From positions 1 through 64,000 of the forward strand of contig NZ_MDAG01000020.1 in assembly GCF_002876705.1 (NCBI RefSeq): a DNA stretch of 64,000 nucleotides, in the 5' to 3' direction. The notes beneath the pieces are model-generated. The model searched no databases, had not been told where the DNA came from, and worked only from the letters and a program-made list of their open reading frames with translations. This DNA comes from Enterovibrio norvegicus_B. Lineage in GTDB: Bacteria > Pseudomonadota > Gammaproteobacteria > Enterobacterales > Vibrionaceae. Within the stretch, counting starts at the first letter, position 1, and each line of letters starts with the position of its first letter. The translations under genes and the position numbers were made by a program. Below are positions 24,859-33,586 of this stretch, one piece after another.

Positions 24859-26658
24859 ATGCCACAACCGTTCGACACCACCTCGCCCCCGTTCAACCGG
24901 CTCACCCCAAAGGAAGTGAAGCGGCTTGTTTCTTCTCTCGACGTTTCCTATTTTCGTCGCGGCTACAGTGTCATCGAACAAGATGCAGAAACAACGCACC
25001 TTTACATCGTGCTGAAAGGACGCGTCGAAGAGCTCAACAGTGAAACGAAAGAGGTGTTCGCGCAATACATCAAAGATGACATCTTCGATGCACACGCCGT
25101 ATTGAATGGCACCGCAAAGCACAAATACAAGGCGCTGGAAGACACGCTTTGTTATGTATTGCCTAAGTCTGTGTTTTTATCGGCATACAAAAACAATCGA
25201 TCGTTTGCCGAGTATTTTACGGCGAGTTTCAGCCAAAGAAAAAAATTGCTCGAGCACGCGCAAAAACAAAAGAACCTCGCAGAATTCATTCTGACGCAAA
25301 TCGATGAAACCAATATTCAGCCGATACTCACCTTGCCACACGAAACCTCTATTCATGAGGCGACGTTGATTCTAAAGAAACAGCAGCAAGATTGCGCATT
25401 GGTATCACTGGAGGGTAAACCTAACGATATCGGCATCATTACACGCACCAACCTTTTGCATGCCATCGTCGAGCGCGCACTTCCAACTGCACACCCAATT
25501 GGCGAGGTTGCCACCTCCCCCGTGATCAGCGTGACGTTGGGGGATTACCTTTTCAATGCCATGATTTTGATGACGCGTGACAGAGTAAAGCGCGTCCGTG
25601 TCACCCATGACGATCACACCGTCGGCATGCTCGACATGACACAAGTGTTGAGCTTGTTCTCGACGCATTCCCATGTGCTGTCGCTACAAATCAATCGCGC
25701 ATCGTCCATTGAAGAGCTCGCTCAAGCCGCCAACAATCAACAGCAACTCGTCGAAACCCTCAGCAACAACGGCATCCATACGCAGTTTGTGATGGAGCTT
25801 ATCTCTGCGGTGAATGAGAAAATTATCGAGAAAGCCTTTCAGCTCACCATCCCCGCACATCGCCATGGGCAATGTTGTCTTTTCGTCATGGGATCTGAAG
25901 GCCGCGGAGAGCAAATACTGAAAACCGACCAAGACAATGGGCTTATCGTGCAGGACGGTGTTGATTGGCCAAGTGTTCATGAAGACATGCAAACATTCAG
26001 CAATGTGCTAGCAAGGTTGGGATACCCAGCATGCCCAGGCCATGTCATGGTCAACAACCCAAAATGGGTAAACACAGAGTCAGAATGGAAAAAAAGAGTT
26101 CGTTATCTTTCAAAGATATCCGACGAAAGTAGCCTAATGGATCTCGCCATTCTTGCAGATAGCCATGCCGTTGCTGGAAACACCACCTTAATTTCAGCCA
26201 TCACCTCGACCTTGGTCGACACACTAAAAGGGAACATGCTGACGCTCAATACCTTCATTCGTCCCAGTCTCGCGTTTAGCGTTCCACTTACGTTGTTTGG
26301 CGGTCTAAAAGCAGACAAACAAGGGCTCGACGTCAAGAAAGGCGGCATATTCCCCTTGATACATGGTGTGCGAACGCTTGCGTTGGAATACGGTTTACCT
26401 CAAACCAACACGTTCGAACGCTTAACTGCGCTCGTACAAAGCAATGCCATTGATGAAGACACAGCGAATAACCTGACTGAGGCATTGAAACTGTTTGTGA
26501 AAACGCGTTTACGCCAACAGCTAGATGACGATGCCGCCCGTAATTTGCTCGACGTCTCGGCCTTACCAAGAACGGATAGAGACTTGCTGCGTCATAGCTT
26601 GAGCGAAGTTAAAGCGTTCAAAGAACGCTTAGCGGCGCATTATCAAGTGAGGGATTAA
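24859..26658 (+). CDS. cNMP-binding/CBS/DUF294 nucleotidyltransferase
   Basis: Cytoplasmic 599-residue protein. A cyclic-nucleotide-binding-like domain (about 15-125) is followed by a CBS pair (about 155-275). Then comes a GlnD-like nucleotidyltransferase domain with GSEGRGEQ (345-352) and the metal-binding aspartates D357/D359 (KTDQDNG), and last a DUF294 C-terminal helical domain. The family is thought to be a regulatory nucleotidyltransferase, but the target is unknown. The start is ATG 24859 with GGGAG five bases before it; a TTG four codons upstream is less likely. The next gene starts one base after the stop. In many gammaproteobacteria this pair sits beside acs/actP/crbS, as here. Confidence 0.9.
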   Translation: MPQPFDTTSPPFNRLTPKEVKRLVSSLDVSYFRRGYSVIEQDAETTHLYIVLKGRVEELNSETKEVFAQYIKDDIFDAHAVLNGTAKHKYKALEDTLCYVLPKSVFLSAYKNNRSFAEYFTASFSQRKKLLEHAQKQKNLAEFILTQIDETNIQPILTLPHETSIHEATLILKKQQQDCALVSLEGKPNDIGIITRTNLLHAIVERALPTAHPIGEVATSPVISVTLGDYLFNAMILMTRDRVKRVRVTHDDHTVGMLDMTQVLSLFSTHSHVLSLQINRASSIEELAQAANNQQQLVETLSNNGIHTQFVMELISAVNEKIIEKAFQLTIPAHRHGQCCLFVMGSEGRGEQILKTDQDNGLIVQDGVDWPSVHEDMQTFSNVLARLGYPACPGHVMVNNPKWVNTESEWKKRVRYLSKISDESSLMDLAILADSHAVAGNTTLISAITSTLVDTLKGNMLTLNTFIRPSLAFSVPLTLFGGLKADKQGLDVKKGGIFPLIHGVRTLALEYGLPQTNTFERLTALVQSNAIDEDTANNLTEALKLFVKTRLRQQLDDDAARNLLDVSALPRTDRDLLRHSLSEVKAFKERLAAHYQVRD

Positions 26659-26659
26659 C

Positions 26660-27283
26660 ATGAACCTGCTGCGTCGTCATTGGTATCGCTATCGGTTTAA
26701 GCACACTGCCTACGCGTACCTATTCGATAAGCCCACCAATGACGAAGTCGTCTCACTTGATTGTGAAACCACCAGCCTCGATCCGCATAAAGCCGAACTC
26801 ATCACTATTGCAGCGACGGTGATACGCGGAAACACCATCATTACCAGCCAACCTTTTTCCATATCATTGCGCGCGCCGCAAAGCCTTACGGCACAATCGA
26901 TCGCCATTCATCGTATTCGCCATCAAGATTTGGACAATGGACTGAGCGACCAAGAAGCCATGACGCGGCTGATTGATTTTATTGGCAACCGCCCCCTAGT
27001 GGGGTATCACATCCGTTATGACAAATCGATTTTAGATCGCTATGCACACCGTTTATTCGGTTTTCCTCTGCCGAATCAATTAATAGAAGTTAGTCATCTT
27101 TATCGAAAACGACTCGAACATATTTTGCCCAATGCCTACTATGATCTGAGTATGGAGGCGATAGGACACCATCTCGATCTACCACTGTCTGGTCGACATG
27201 ATGCACTTGAGGATGCCATCAGTGCCGCACTCATCTATGTGCGACTGAAGTATGGCGATGTACCAATGCCCAAATCCGTTTGA
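26660..27283 (+). CDS. DnaQ-like 3'-5' exonuclease (DEDDh)
   Basis: 207-residue protein of the DEDD exonuclease superfamily, related to the DNA polymerase III epsilon proofreading domain. Catalytic motifs are Asp34/Glu36 (SLDCETTSLD), the ExoII region around VGYHIRYDKSIL with its Asp, and ExoIII His180/Asp185 (HDALEDA). It lacks the C-terminal polymerase-binding tail of true DnaQ. GAGGGA precedes the ATG, which is one base past the DUF294 stop codon, so the two are co-translated. Its substrate is unknown. The fixed pairing with a nucleotidyltransferase suggests a joint nucleotide- or RNA-processing role, which is inference. Confidence 0.88.
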   Translation: MNLLRRHWYRYRFKHTAYAYLFDKPTNDEVVSLDCETTSLDPHKAELITIAATVIRGNTIITSQPFSISLRAPQSLTAQSIAIHRIRHQDLDNGLSDQEAMTRLIDFIGNRPLVGYHIRYDKSILDRYAHRLFGFPLPNQLIEVSHLYRKRLEHILPNAYYDLSMEAIGHHLDLPLSGRHDALEDAISAALIYVRLKYGDVPMPKSV

Positions 27284-27373
27284 ATAGAACGCAAACTGCC
27301 GCATTGAAATGAGAGCGATGCCTCATACCCCAAAGTGCCACATCACAGTTTTCATAGAAAACACAGTCCTCAT

Positions 27374-27387
27374 CCTAAAGTCTAATT
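27374..27387. promoter_or_regulatory. CTAAAG-core motif upstream of acs
   Basis: CCTAAAGTCTAATT, 126 bases before the acs start. The first nine bases match CCTAAAGCC before actP at 16496. It is a possible CrbR site. The rest of 27284-27512 shows no other clear element. Confidence 0.38.
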
Positions 27388-27512
27388 GTCGAGAAACCTC
27401 AACTAACCGACCTTAGTGGGACTAGGCCACAATATCGCATCCTATTCTTATTTTTCGTGGTCAATAAATGGACATGCCAAAGGCATAACGCAGGAACACA
27501 AGGAGAAAGACA

Positions 27513-29462
27513 ATGAGTGAGATCCACCTGCACCCGGTGATGCCGGAAATCGAAGCAAACGCACACGTTAACGATGACAAATATCGCGAGATGTATCAGC
27601 AGTCTGTCGTTAACCCAGAAGGATTCTGGCGTGAGCATGGCAAGATTGTTGATTGGATCAAGCCTTTCACCAAGGTCAAGCAGACCTCTTTTGATACCGG
27701 CCATGTCAACATCAAGTGGTTCGAAGATGGCACACTGAACGTTTCTGTCAACTGTATTGACCGTCACCTCGAAACCAAAGGCGATCAAGTCGCGCTGATT
27801 TGGGAAGGCGACGATCCCGCCGATGATAAAACCCTGACATACAAAGAACTTCACAAAGAAGTGTGTAAGTTCTCCAACGCCCTAAAAAGCCAAGGTGTTC
27901 GTAAAGGCGACGTTGTTTGTCTTTACATGCCAATGGTCATGGAAGCGGCAGTTGCCATGCTGGCTTGTACCCGTATTGGCGCCGTTCACACCATCGTTTT
28001 TGGTGGTTTCTCGCCAGAAGCACTCGCAGGCCGAATTGTTGATTCAAACGCAAAAGTGGTTATCACCGCTGATGAAGGCGTTCGCGGCGGTCGCGCTGTT
28101 CCACTGAAACAAAATGTGGATGCTGCACTGAAAAACCCAGCCGTCACTGGTGTTGAGAAAGTCGTTGTTTACCAACGCACTGGTAACACAGTCGAGTGGC
28201 AATCCGATCGCGACGTGTGGTGGCATGAAGCAACGGCTGTCGTTTCAGACAACTGCGAACCAGAAGAAATGAACGCGGAAGATCCGCTATTCATTCTTTA
28301 CACCTCAGGGTCTACAGGCACACCAAAAGGTGTTCTTCATACGACGGGCGGCTACCTCGTTTATGCCACCATGACCTTTAAATACGTGTTCGACTATCAA
28401 GACGGCGAAGTTTTCTGGTGTACCGCGGATGTGGGTTGGATCACTGGCCACAGCTACTTAGTCTATGGACCATTGGCAAATGGTGCGAAAACCATCTTGT
28501 TCGAAGGTGTACCTAATTACCCATCAACTGCACGCATGAGCGAAGTGGTTGATAAGCATCAAGTGAACATCCTCTACACCGCACCAACTGCTATCCGTGC
28601 ATTGATGGCCAAAGGTAACGAAGCGGTTGAAGGCACCAAGCGTGATTCATTGCGTATCATGGGTTCAGTGGGTGAGCCAATTAACCCAGAAGCGTGGGAG
28701 TGGTATTACAAAACGATTGGCGACAGCAAGTGCCCAATCGTGGATACCTGGTGGCAGACAGAAACAGGCGGCATCTTGATTTCGCCGTTGCCGGGTGCAA
28801 CTGCGTTGAAACCTGGATCTGCAACGCGTCCATTTTTCGGTGTACAACCCGCGCTGGTCGACAACATGGGTAACATTGTTGAAGGCGCAACGGAAGGTAA
28901 CTTGGTCATGCTAGATTCATGGCCGGGTCAAATGCGAACTGTATTTGGTGACCACGAGCGTTTCGAGCAAACCTACTTCTCAACCTTTAAAGGCATGTAC
29001 TTTACGGGTGATGGCGCGCGTCGTGATGAAGACGGTTACTACTGGATCACGGGCCGTGTTGATGACGTATTGAACGTATCCGGTCACCGCATGGGTACTG
29101 CAGAAATCGAATCCGCACTGGTAGCCTTCGATAAGATTGCTGAAGCTGCGATTGTTGGCGTTCCGCACGACATCAAAGGTCAGGCTATTTATGCCTACAT
29201 CACGCTAAATTCAGGTGAAATCCCAAGTGCTGAGCTAACCAAAGAAGTGAAAAATTGGGTACGTAAGGAGATTGGTCCTATCGCGACACCTGATTTCATT
29301 CACTGGACAGATGCGCTACCGAAAACCCGTTCTGGTAAAATCATGCGCCGTATTCTGCGTAAGATTGCTACCGGTGATACCGGTAGCCTTGGTGACACAT
29401 CAACGCTTGCCGACCCTGGTGTAGTAGATAAACTCATCGCAGAAAAATCTACCGTGGTGTAA
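27513..29462 (+). CDS. acs: Acetyl-CoA synthetase
   Basis: Activates acetate to acetyl-CoA through acetyl-AMP, the high-affinity assimilation route used after the acetate switch. It has 649 residues, close to E. coli Acs. The phosphate loop is YTSGSTGTPKG, and the aromatic/acetate pocket region includes DVGWITGHSY and DTWWQTETGG. The acetylatable catalytic lysine falls at residue 609 in TRSGKIMRR, the same number as in E. coli. AAGGAG precedes the ATG. It forms its own unit after the exonuclease gene, with a 229-base control region. CrbSR control is inferred from other vibrios. Confidence 0.98.
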   Translation: MSEIHLHPVMPEIEANAHVNDDKYREMYQQSVVNPEGFWREHGKIVDWIKPFTKVKQTSFDTGHVNIKWFEDGTLNVSVNCIDRHLETKGDQVALIWEGDDPADDKTLTYKELHKEVCKFSNALKSQGVRKGDVVCLYMPMVMEAAVAMLACTRIGAVHTIVFGGFSPEALAGRIVDSNAKVVITADEGVRGGRAVPLKQNVDAALKNPAVTGVEKVVVYQRTGNTVEWQSDRDVWWHEATAVVSDNCEPEEMNAEDPLFILYTSGSTGTPKGVLHTTGGYLVYATMTFKYVFDYQDGEVFWCTADVGWITGHSYLVYGPLANGAKTILFEGVPNYPSTARMSEVVDKHQVNILYTAPTAIRALMAKGNEAVEGTKRDSLRIMGSVGEPINPEAWEWYYKTIGDSKCPIVDTWWQTETGGILISPLPGATALKPGSATRPFFGVQPALVDNMGNIVEGATEGNLVMLDSWPGQMRTVFGDHERFEQTYFSTFKGMYFTGDGARRDEDGYYWITGRVDDVLNVSGHRMGTAEIESALVAFDKIAEAAIVGVPHDIKGQAIYAYITLNSGEIPSAELTKEVKNWVRKEIGPIATPDFIHWTDALPKTRSGKIMRRILRKIATGDTGSLGDTSTLADPGVVDKLIAEKSTVV

Positions 29463-29492
29463 ACCAAACATCGGCAAGACATGCCTCAAAAT

Positions 29493-29516
29493 GGGTCGCT
29501 AAATGCGGCCCTTTTT
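29493..29516 (+). terminator. acs terminator overlapping the end of the cytochrome gene
   Basis: GGGTCGC (29493-29499), loop TAAAT, GCGGCCC (29505-29511), then five T. The stem includes one wobble pair. It overlaps the 3' end of the convergent cytochrome b561 gene. Confidence 0.7.
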
Positions 29517-30065
29517 ATGCTTAAACGTCAACGCCACGCCTTTAGGCGGCAACAGCCTTTCTATGATGTTATCCCGCATCCAGTACTGGTGATAAAGCGC
29601 AGCAGCAATGTGCACAACAACAGTAAAAGCCAACAATGCACAACTCACTCTGTGTAACGTAAAGAAGTAGGCGTTGATCGCGGGCTCACTGACGATATTG
29701 GGAATTTTAAACAACCAAAAAAACCAGAACGGTTCTTTCAGCATCAAAAAGCCCGTCACAAAGACAAAGAACATCAAACTGTAAAGAATACCGTGAACAA
29801 ACTTGGCAATGTTTCTATCCAGCTCCGTACCAGAAGCCATTGTCTTTACCTTTGGGCGAAATGAACGCCACACCCAACGCACCACGAACAATCCAGCAGC
29901 AATGGTCGACAAGGACATATTGATGACAGAGAGAACATGAAAAATCGCGGGGTGTGAGTCGATAACCAAGTGCATGACATAGCCTGCAATGGTCGCATAA
30001 ATGATGATGAGCGCCATGCTCCAGTGCAGCACTCGGCTGAGGGCATCGTAGCGTTTTTGTATCAT
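29499..30065 (-). CDS. Cytochrome b561-type membrane protein
   Basis: Diheme b-type cytochrome of the prokaryotic CybB/YodB family, 188 residues with four membrane segments. It moves electrons in the inner membrane, in E. coli from quinol to superoxide or similar acceptors. Likely heme histidines are H14 or so in SRVLHWSMAL, H in FVHGILYSLM, and H in TLHRVSCAL and VVVHIAAALYH. The start is ATG 30065 with AGGAGG just upstream; an open frame extends 47 codons further but has no binding site. It is transcribed away from aroQ across a 628-base gap. Confidence 0.9.
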   Translation of the reverse strand: MIQKRYDALSRVLHWSMALIIIYATIAGYVMHLVIDSHPAIFHVLSVINMSLSTIAAGLFVVRWVWRSFRPKVKTMASGTELDRNIAKFVHGILYSLMFFVFVTGFLMLKEPFWFFWLFKIPNIVSEPAINAYFFTLHRVSCALLAFTVVVHIAAALYHQYWMRDNIIERLLPPKGVALTFKHKKGRI

Positions 30066-30349
30066 AAAGCCTCCTAAGATGACTCGTCGTAAATTCAAAC
30101 CCTGTGCAGATGACATCACTGCACCATTGTCTGAATTAGCGGGCAATTTAGGAAAAGCTTGATGAGCGCTTTGTTCGAACCTTGCGGTTCTGGGTGATGG
30201 GTTCAAAACTGAAGCACAAAAAACACAGATTACAGGGAGCCCTGTGATGTTGTGCCAACGTTGAGATATTTAATGAGAAAGCCCGCAGTACAGGCATTCC
30301 ATGCGCAACGAAATAGATATACCTGCCGTTTTAAACAACAAACACATTA

Positions 30350-30369
30350 GTGTCTTAATTAAAAGACAC
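30350..30369. promoter_or_regulatory. Operator-like inverted repeat upstream of cytochrome b561
   Basis: GTGTCTT (30350-30356), AATTAA, AAGACAC (30363-30369). Outer bases extend the symmetry with one mismatch. It may be a repressor or activator site for the cytochrome gene. Confidence 0.4.
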
Positions 30370-30552
30370 CAAATGTAACGCCTTTGCGAGTCAGATAGAT
30401 GACTTCTCCAGAACAGCCCTTAATATGTGGGATCTATCTAGCAGTTTGATGCTTAAGCGTGATTAATTCGTGAACTACTGCGCCGAAACGTCTGTCAGAA
30501 TCACGTAATCTATAACGTTGAATGTCAAATTATGTCTGATTAGACCAGTATT

Positions 30553-30583
30553 TTGCTGCCATTTGCGGTGATTTCTCTATAAT
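30553..30583 (+). promoter_or_regulatory. Probable aroQ-accBC promoter
   Basis: A perfect TATAAT at 30578-30583 with TTGCTG at 30553-30558 (19-base spacer, long). This would give a leader of about 100 bases before aroQ. Confidence 0.4.
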
Positions 30584-30693
30584 TGCGTTTTAGTGTGTAG
30601 CAGAAGAGCTAAATATCAGGGCTTACTCCCCGATTCACACGAAAACGAAAGATACGGTCTTTTAGCAACAAGAACAGGAACAAAGCGATCAAC

Positions 30694-31149
30694 ATGACGA
30701 CAAATCGCAAAGTTTTACTCATAAACGGCCCTAACTTAAATATGTTAGGCGTTCGAGAGCCTGGACACTACGGACAGCAAACGTTGAAAAGCATTGTCGA
30801 GGACATGACATCGCTAGCAACGCAACTCAATATCCAGCTTGATCATGTGCAGTCAAACGCCGAGCATGTCCTGATCGATACCATTCATCAGGCCATGGGC
30901 AACACTGATTTCATCATCATCAATCCAGCTGCATTTACGCACACCAGCGTAGCCTTGAGAGATGCCATTCTCTCGGTAGGCATTCCTTTTATTGAGGTAC
31001 ACCTGTCCAACGTGCATGCACGTGAACCTTTCCGTCACCATTCCTACCTATCGGATAAAGCCGTGGGCGTTATTTGCGGATTGGGCGCAGACGGATACGA
31101 ATTTGCCCTGAAGGCAGCGGCTCGCCGCCTGCAGTCAGAAGCCAACTGA
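30694..31149 (+). CDS. aroQ: Type II 3-dehydroquinate dehydratase
   Basis: Dehydrates 3-dehydroquinate to 3-dehydroshikimate, the third step of aromatic amino acid synthesis. The 151 residues and the N-terminal motif NGPNLNMLGVREPGHYG with the catalytic Tyr identify the dodecameric type II enzyme; the later NPAAFTHTSVALRD and EVHLSNVHAREPFRHHS motifs supply the active-site Asn and His. It is first in aroQ-accB-accC, the order seen across gammaproteobacteria, with 27 bases to accB. Confidence 0.97.
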   Translation: MTTNRKVLLINGPNLNMLGVREPGHYGQQTLKSIVEDMTSLATQLNIQLDHVQSNAEHVLIDTIHQAMGNTDFIIINPAAFTHTSVALRDAILSVGIPFIEVHLSNVHAREPFRHHSYLSDKAVGVICGLGADGYEFALKAAARRLQSEAN

Positions 31150-31176
31150 ACAACAATTTTGAAGAGATAAGACACC

Positions 31177-31635
31177 ATGGATATTCGTAAAATCAAAAAA
31201 CTGATTGAGCTGGTAGAAGAGTCTGGTATTGCTGAACTGGAAATCTCAGAAGGTGAAGAATCAGTGCGCATCAGCCGTGCAGTGGCACCCATTGCAGCAC
31301 CTGTACAATATGCAGCAGCGCCGGTTCCTGCACCTGTAGCACCTGCACCAGCGGCGGCGGCACCTGCAGCCCCTGTTGAAGCTGCACCAGCAGAAGTATC
31401 TGGTCACAAAGTTCTATCTCCAATGGTAGGTACGTTCTATCGTTCACCAAGTCCAGAAGCAAGCTCATTCGTTGAAGTGGGTCAGCAAGTGAATGTTGGC
31501 GATACCCTTTGCATCATCGAAGCGATGAAAATGATGAACCAAATCCAGTCTGATAAAGCGGGTGTGGTTAAAGCGATTTTGTTTGAAGACGGCCAAACCG
31601 TTGAATTCGACGAAGCACTGATCATCATCGAGTAA
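31177..31635 (+). CDS. accB: Biotin carboxyl carrier protein of acetyl-CoA carboxylase
   Basis: Carries the biotin that AccC carboxylates and the carboxyltransferase uses to make malonyl-CoA for fatty acid synthesis. It has 152 residues: a short N-terminal domain, a flexible Ala-Pro linker (about 45-75), and the biotinyl domain with biotin-accepting Lys118 in EAMKMMN. The ATG at 31177 has a weak AAGAGAT upstream; family members also start MDIRKIKKLIEL. accC follows after 12 bases. Confidence 0.98.
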   Translation: MDIRKIKKLIELVEESGIAELEISEGEESVRISRAVAPIAAPVQYAAAPVPAPVAPAPAAAAPAAPVEAAPAEVSGHKVLSPMVGTFYRSPSPEASSFVEVGQQVNVGDTLCIIEAMKMMNQIQSDKAGVVKAILFEDGQTVEFDEALIIIE

Positions 31636-31647
31636 TCGAGGACTGCT

Positions 31648-32994
31648 ATGTTAGATAAAATTGTCATCGCTAACCGCGGTGAAATTGCACTTCGCATTCT
31701 GCGTGCGTGTAAAGAGCTAGGTATCAAAACCGTCGCGATCCACTCAACAGCGGACCGCGATCTGAAACACGTATTGTTGGCCGATGAGTCAGTTTGTATT
31801 GGTCCAGCATCCAGTGTTGAGAGTTACCTAAACATCCCGCGCATTATTAGTGCAGCGGAAGTCACTGGTGCTATTGCGATTCACCCTGGCTACGGTTTCC
31901 TTTCGGAAAACGCAGACTTTGCTGAGCAAGTTGAGCAATCTGGCTTTATTTTTGTAGGCCCGCGCGCTGAAACCATTCGTTTGATGGGCGACAAAGTGTC
32001 AGCCATCAATGCAATGAAAAAAGCAGGCGTACCTTGTGTTCCTGGTTCTGATGGTCCTTTGGACGACGATGAAGCCAAGAACAAAACCTTCGCAAAACGC
32101 ATCGGTTACCCAGTCATCATCAAAGCGTCTGGTGGCGGTGGTGGTCGTGGTATGCGCGTGGTTCGCTCAGAAGAAGAGCTCACAAATTCTATCGCGATGA
32201 CCCGTGCAGAAGCGAAAGCAGCCTTTAATAATGACGTTGTTTACATGGAGAAATTCCTTGAAAACCCACGTCACGTTGAAGTGCAAATTTTGGCTGATGG
32301 CCAAGGCGGAGCAATCCACCTAGGTGAACGTGACTGTTCAATGCAGCGTCGTCACCAAAAAGTGGTTGAGGAAGCACCAGCACCAGGCATTACGGCAGAA
32401 ATGCGTAAGTACATTGGTGAGCGTTGCTGCCGTGCATGTGTCGAAATCGGTTACCGCGGTGCGGGTACGTTTGAATTCTTGTATGAAAACGGTGAGTTCT
32501 ACTTCATTGAAATGAACACCCGTATTCAGGTTGAACACCCAGTCACTGAAATGGTGACCGGCGTTGACCTGATCAAAGAGCAACTGCGCATTGCTGCAGG
32601 CCAGCCTTTGTCATTCATGCAAGACGACATCGTTATTCGTGGCCATGCTATCGAGTGTCGTATTAATGCGGAAGATCCAGAGCGTTTCCTTCCTTGCCCT
32701 GGCAAGATTGAGCGTTTCCATGCGCCAGGTGGCATGGGTGTGCGTTGGGAATCGCACATTTACTCTGGCTACACCGTACCACCGCACTACGATTCAATGA
32801 TCGGTAAGCTGATTTGTTTTGGTGAAAACCGTGATGTTGCTATTGCGCGCATGCGTAACGCGTTGCAAGAAACCATCATCGATGGCATCAAAACCAACAT
32901 TCCACTTCAGCTGGAAATCATGAAAGACGAGAACTTCCAACACGGTGGCGCAAACATCCACTACTTGGAAAAGAAATTGGGTATTCATAAGTAA
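31648..32994 (+). CDS. accC: Biotin carboxylase subunit of acetyl-CoA carboxylase
   Basis: ATP-grasp enzyme that carboxylates biotin on AccB. It has 448 residues, the usual length. Visible motifs are IANRGEIALRILRA at the start, the glycine-rich ATP loop KASGGGGGRGMRVV near 165, EMNTRIQVEHPVTE with catalytic Glu and Arg near 288-300, and the C-terminal PPHYDSMIGKLI. It ends the aroQ-accBC operon at a strong hairpin. Confidence 0.99.
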   Translation: MLDKIVIANRGEIALRILRACKELGIKTVAIHSTADRDLKHVLLADESVCIGPASSVESYLNIPRIISAAEVTGAIAIHPGYGFLSENADFAEQVEQSGFIFVGPRAETIRLMGDKVSAINAMKKAGVPCVPGSDGPLDDDEAKNKTFAKRIGYPVIIKASGGGGGRGMRVVRSEEELTNSIAMTRAEAKAAFNNDVVYMEKFLENPRHVEVQILADGQGGAIHLGERDCSMQRRHQKVVEEAPAPGITAEMRKYIGERCCRACVEIGYRGAGTFEFLYENGEFYFIEMNTRIQVEHPVTEMVTGVDLIKEQLRIAAGQPLSFMQDDIVIRGHAIECRINAEDPERFLPCPGKIERFHAPGGMGVRWESHIYSGYTVPPHYDSMIGKLICFGENRDVAIARMRNALQETIIDGIKTNIPLQLEIMKDENFQHGGANIHYLEKKLGIHK

Positions 32995-33024
32995 TCACGT
33001 ATTACTTAGATTCCTCATGTCTCG

Positions 33025-33056
33025 AAAGGCTGCAGCATTGCAGCCTTTTCTTTTTG
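33025..33056 (+). terminator. accC terminator
   Basis: AAAGGCTGCA (33025-33034), loop GCAT, TGCAGCCTTT (33039-33048), then T-rich sequence. Confidence 0.88.
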
Positions 33057-33304
33057 TGCTTCTTTTAGAAACAAACACCGTCACAGCCCTCACCACGCCA
33101 CTAACACATTCCCATTAGCCATTGTTCAGCACCAACACATTCACCTCGCTGGCGTTTCTGGCCGCCGCTTCTTTGATAAAGACAGACACGCATCTTAACC
33201 CCTGCACCTGATAAGGGATTGGGAGTACAATGTGCCCCTTTTCTTCACACTGTATTGTTGCAAACAGACACTGGGGACCACCGTTTCTGTTTTGGAGACG
33301 TCTT
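33057..33304. other. Spacer upstream of yhdT-panF
   Basis: No gene is seen. A TACAAT at 33226-33231 could be a -10 box, but no matching -35 is evident. Confidence 0.4.
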
Positions 33305-33586
33305 ATGAAGACACTTAGCAGCCGATACCACCAAGCGCACAAAGAAGCGAAATGGGCCATTGCGCTCGCCATTGCTTATTTTGTTTGGTGGTATGCCTCC
33401 GCTTATGGACTGGCGCCTGAAGGCATTGAACAAACGCTTCCCACGCTGTATTTCGGCATGCCACTTTGGTTTCTCATGGCATGTGTTATAGGCCCTCTAC
33501 TCTTTACCGTACTGTGCGCCCTCATGGTGAAGTACCTCTATAAAGATATGCCTCTCGATATCGAACAGGACACGCCCAATGAATAG
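33305..33586 (+). CDS. yhdT: YhdT family membrane protein (DUF997)
   Basis: 93-residue inner-membrane protein with two hydrophobic segments (about 18-38 and 50-78). It is regularly encoded directly before panF, as in E. coli, and is suspected to be an accessory subunit of the pantothenate symporter; the function is not proven. The start is ATG 33305 with GGAG eight bases upstream. The open frame extends further upstream without a site. It overlaps panF by 8 bases, so translation is coupled. Confidence 0.92.
   Translation: MKTLSSRYHQAHKEAKWAIALAIAYFVWWYASAYGLAPEGIEQTLPTLYFGMPLWFLMACVIGPLLFTVLCALMVKYLYKDMPLDIEQDTPNE

Larger units (their letters stand above)
30066..30693. other. Long cytochrome/aroQ divergent spacer
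   Basis: 628 bases without a supported gene. It holds a 7-bp-arm inverted repeat (30350-30369) and a TATAAT box at 30578-30583. No terminator or RNA gene is seen. Confidence 0.5.

Noticed and set aside
27284..27373. CRP site before acs
   Set aside because: Only one TCACA half-site is present at 27350; the partner half does not match.
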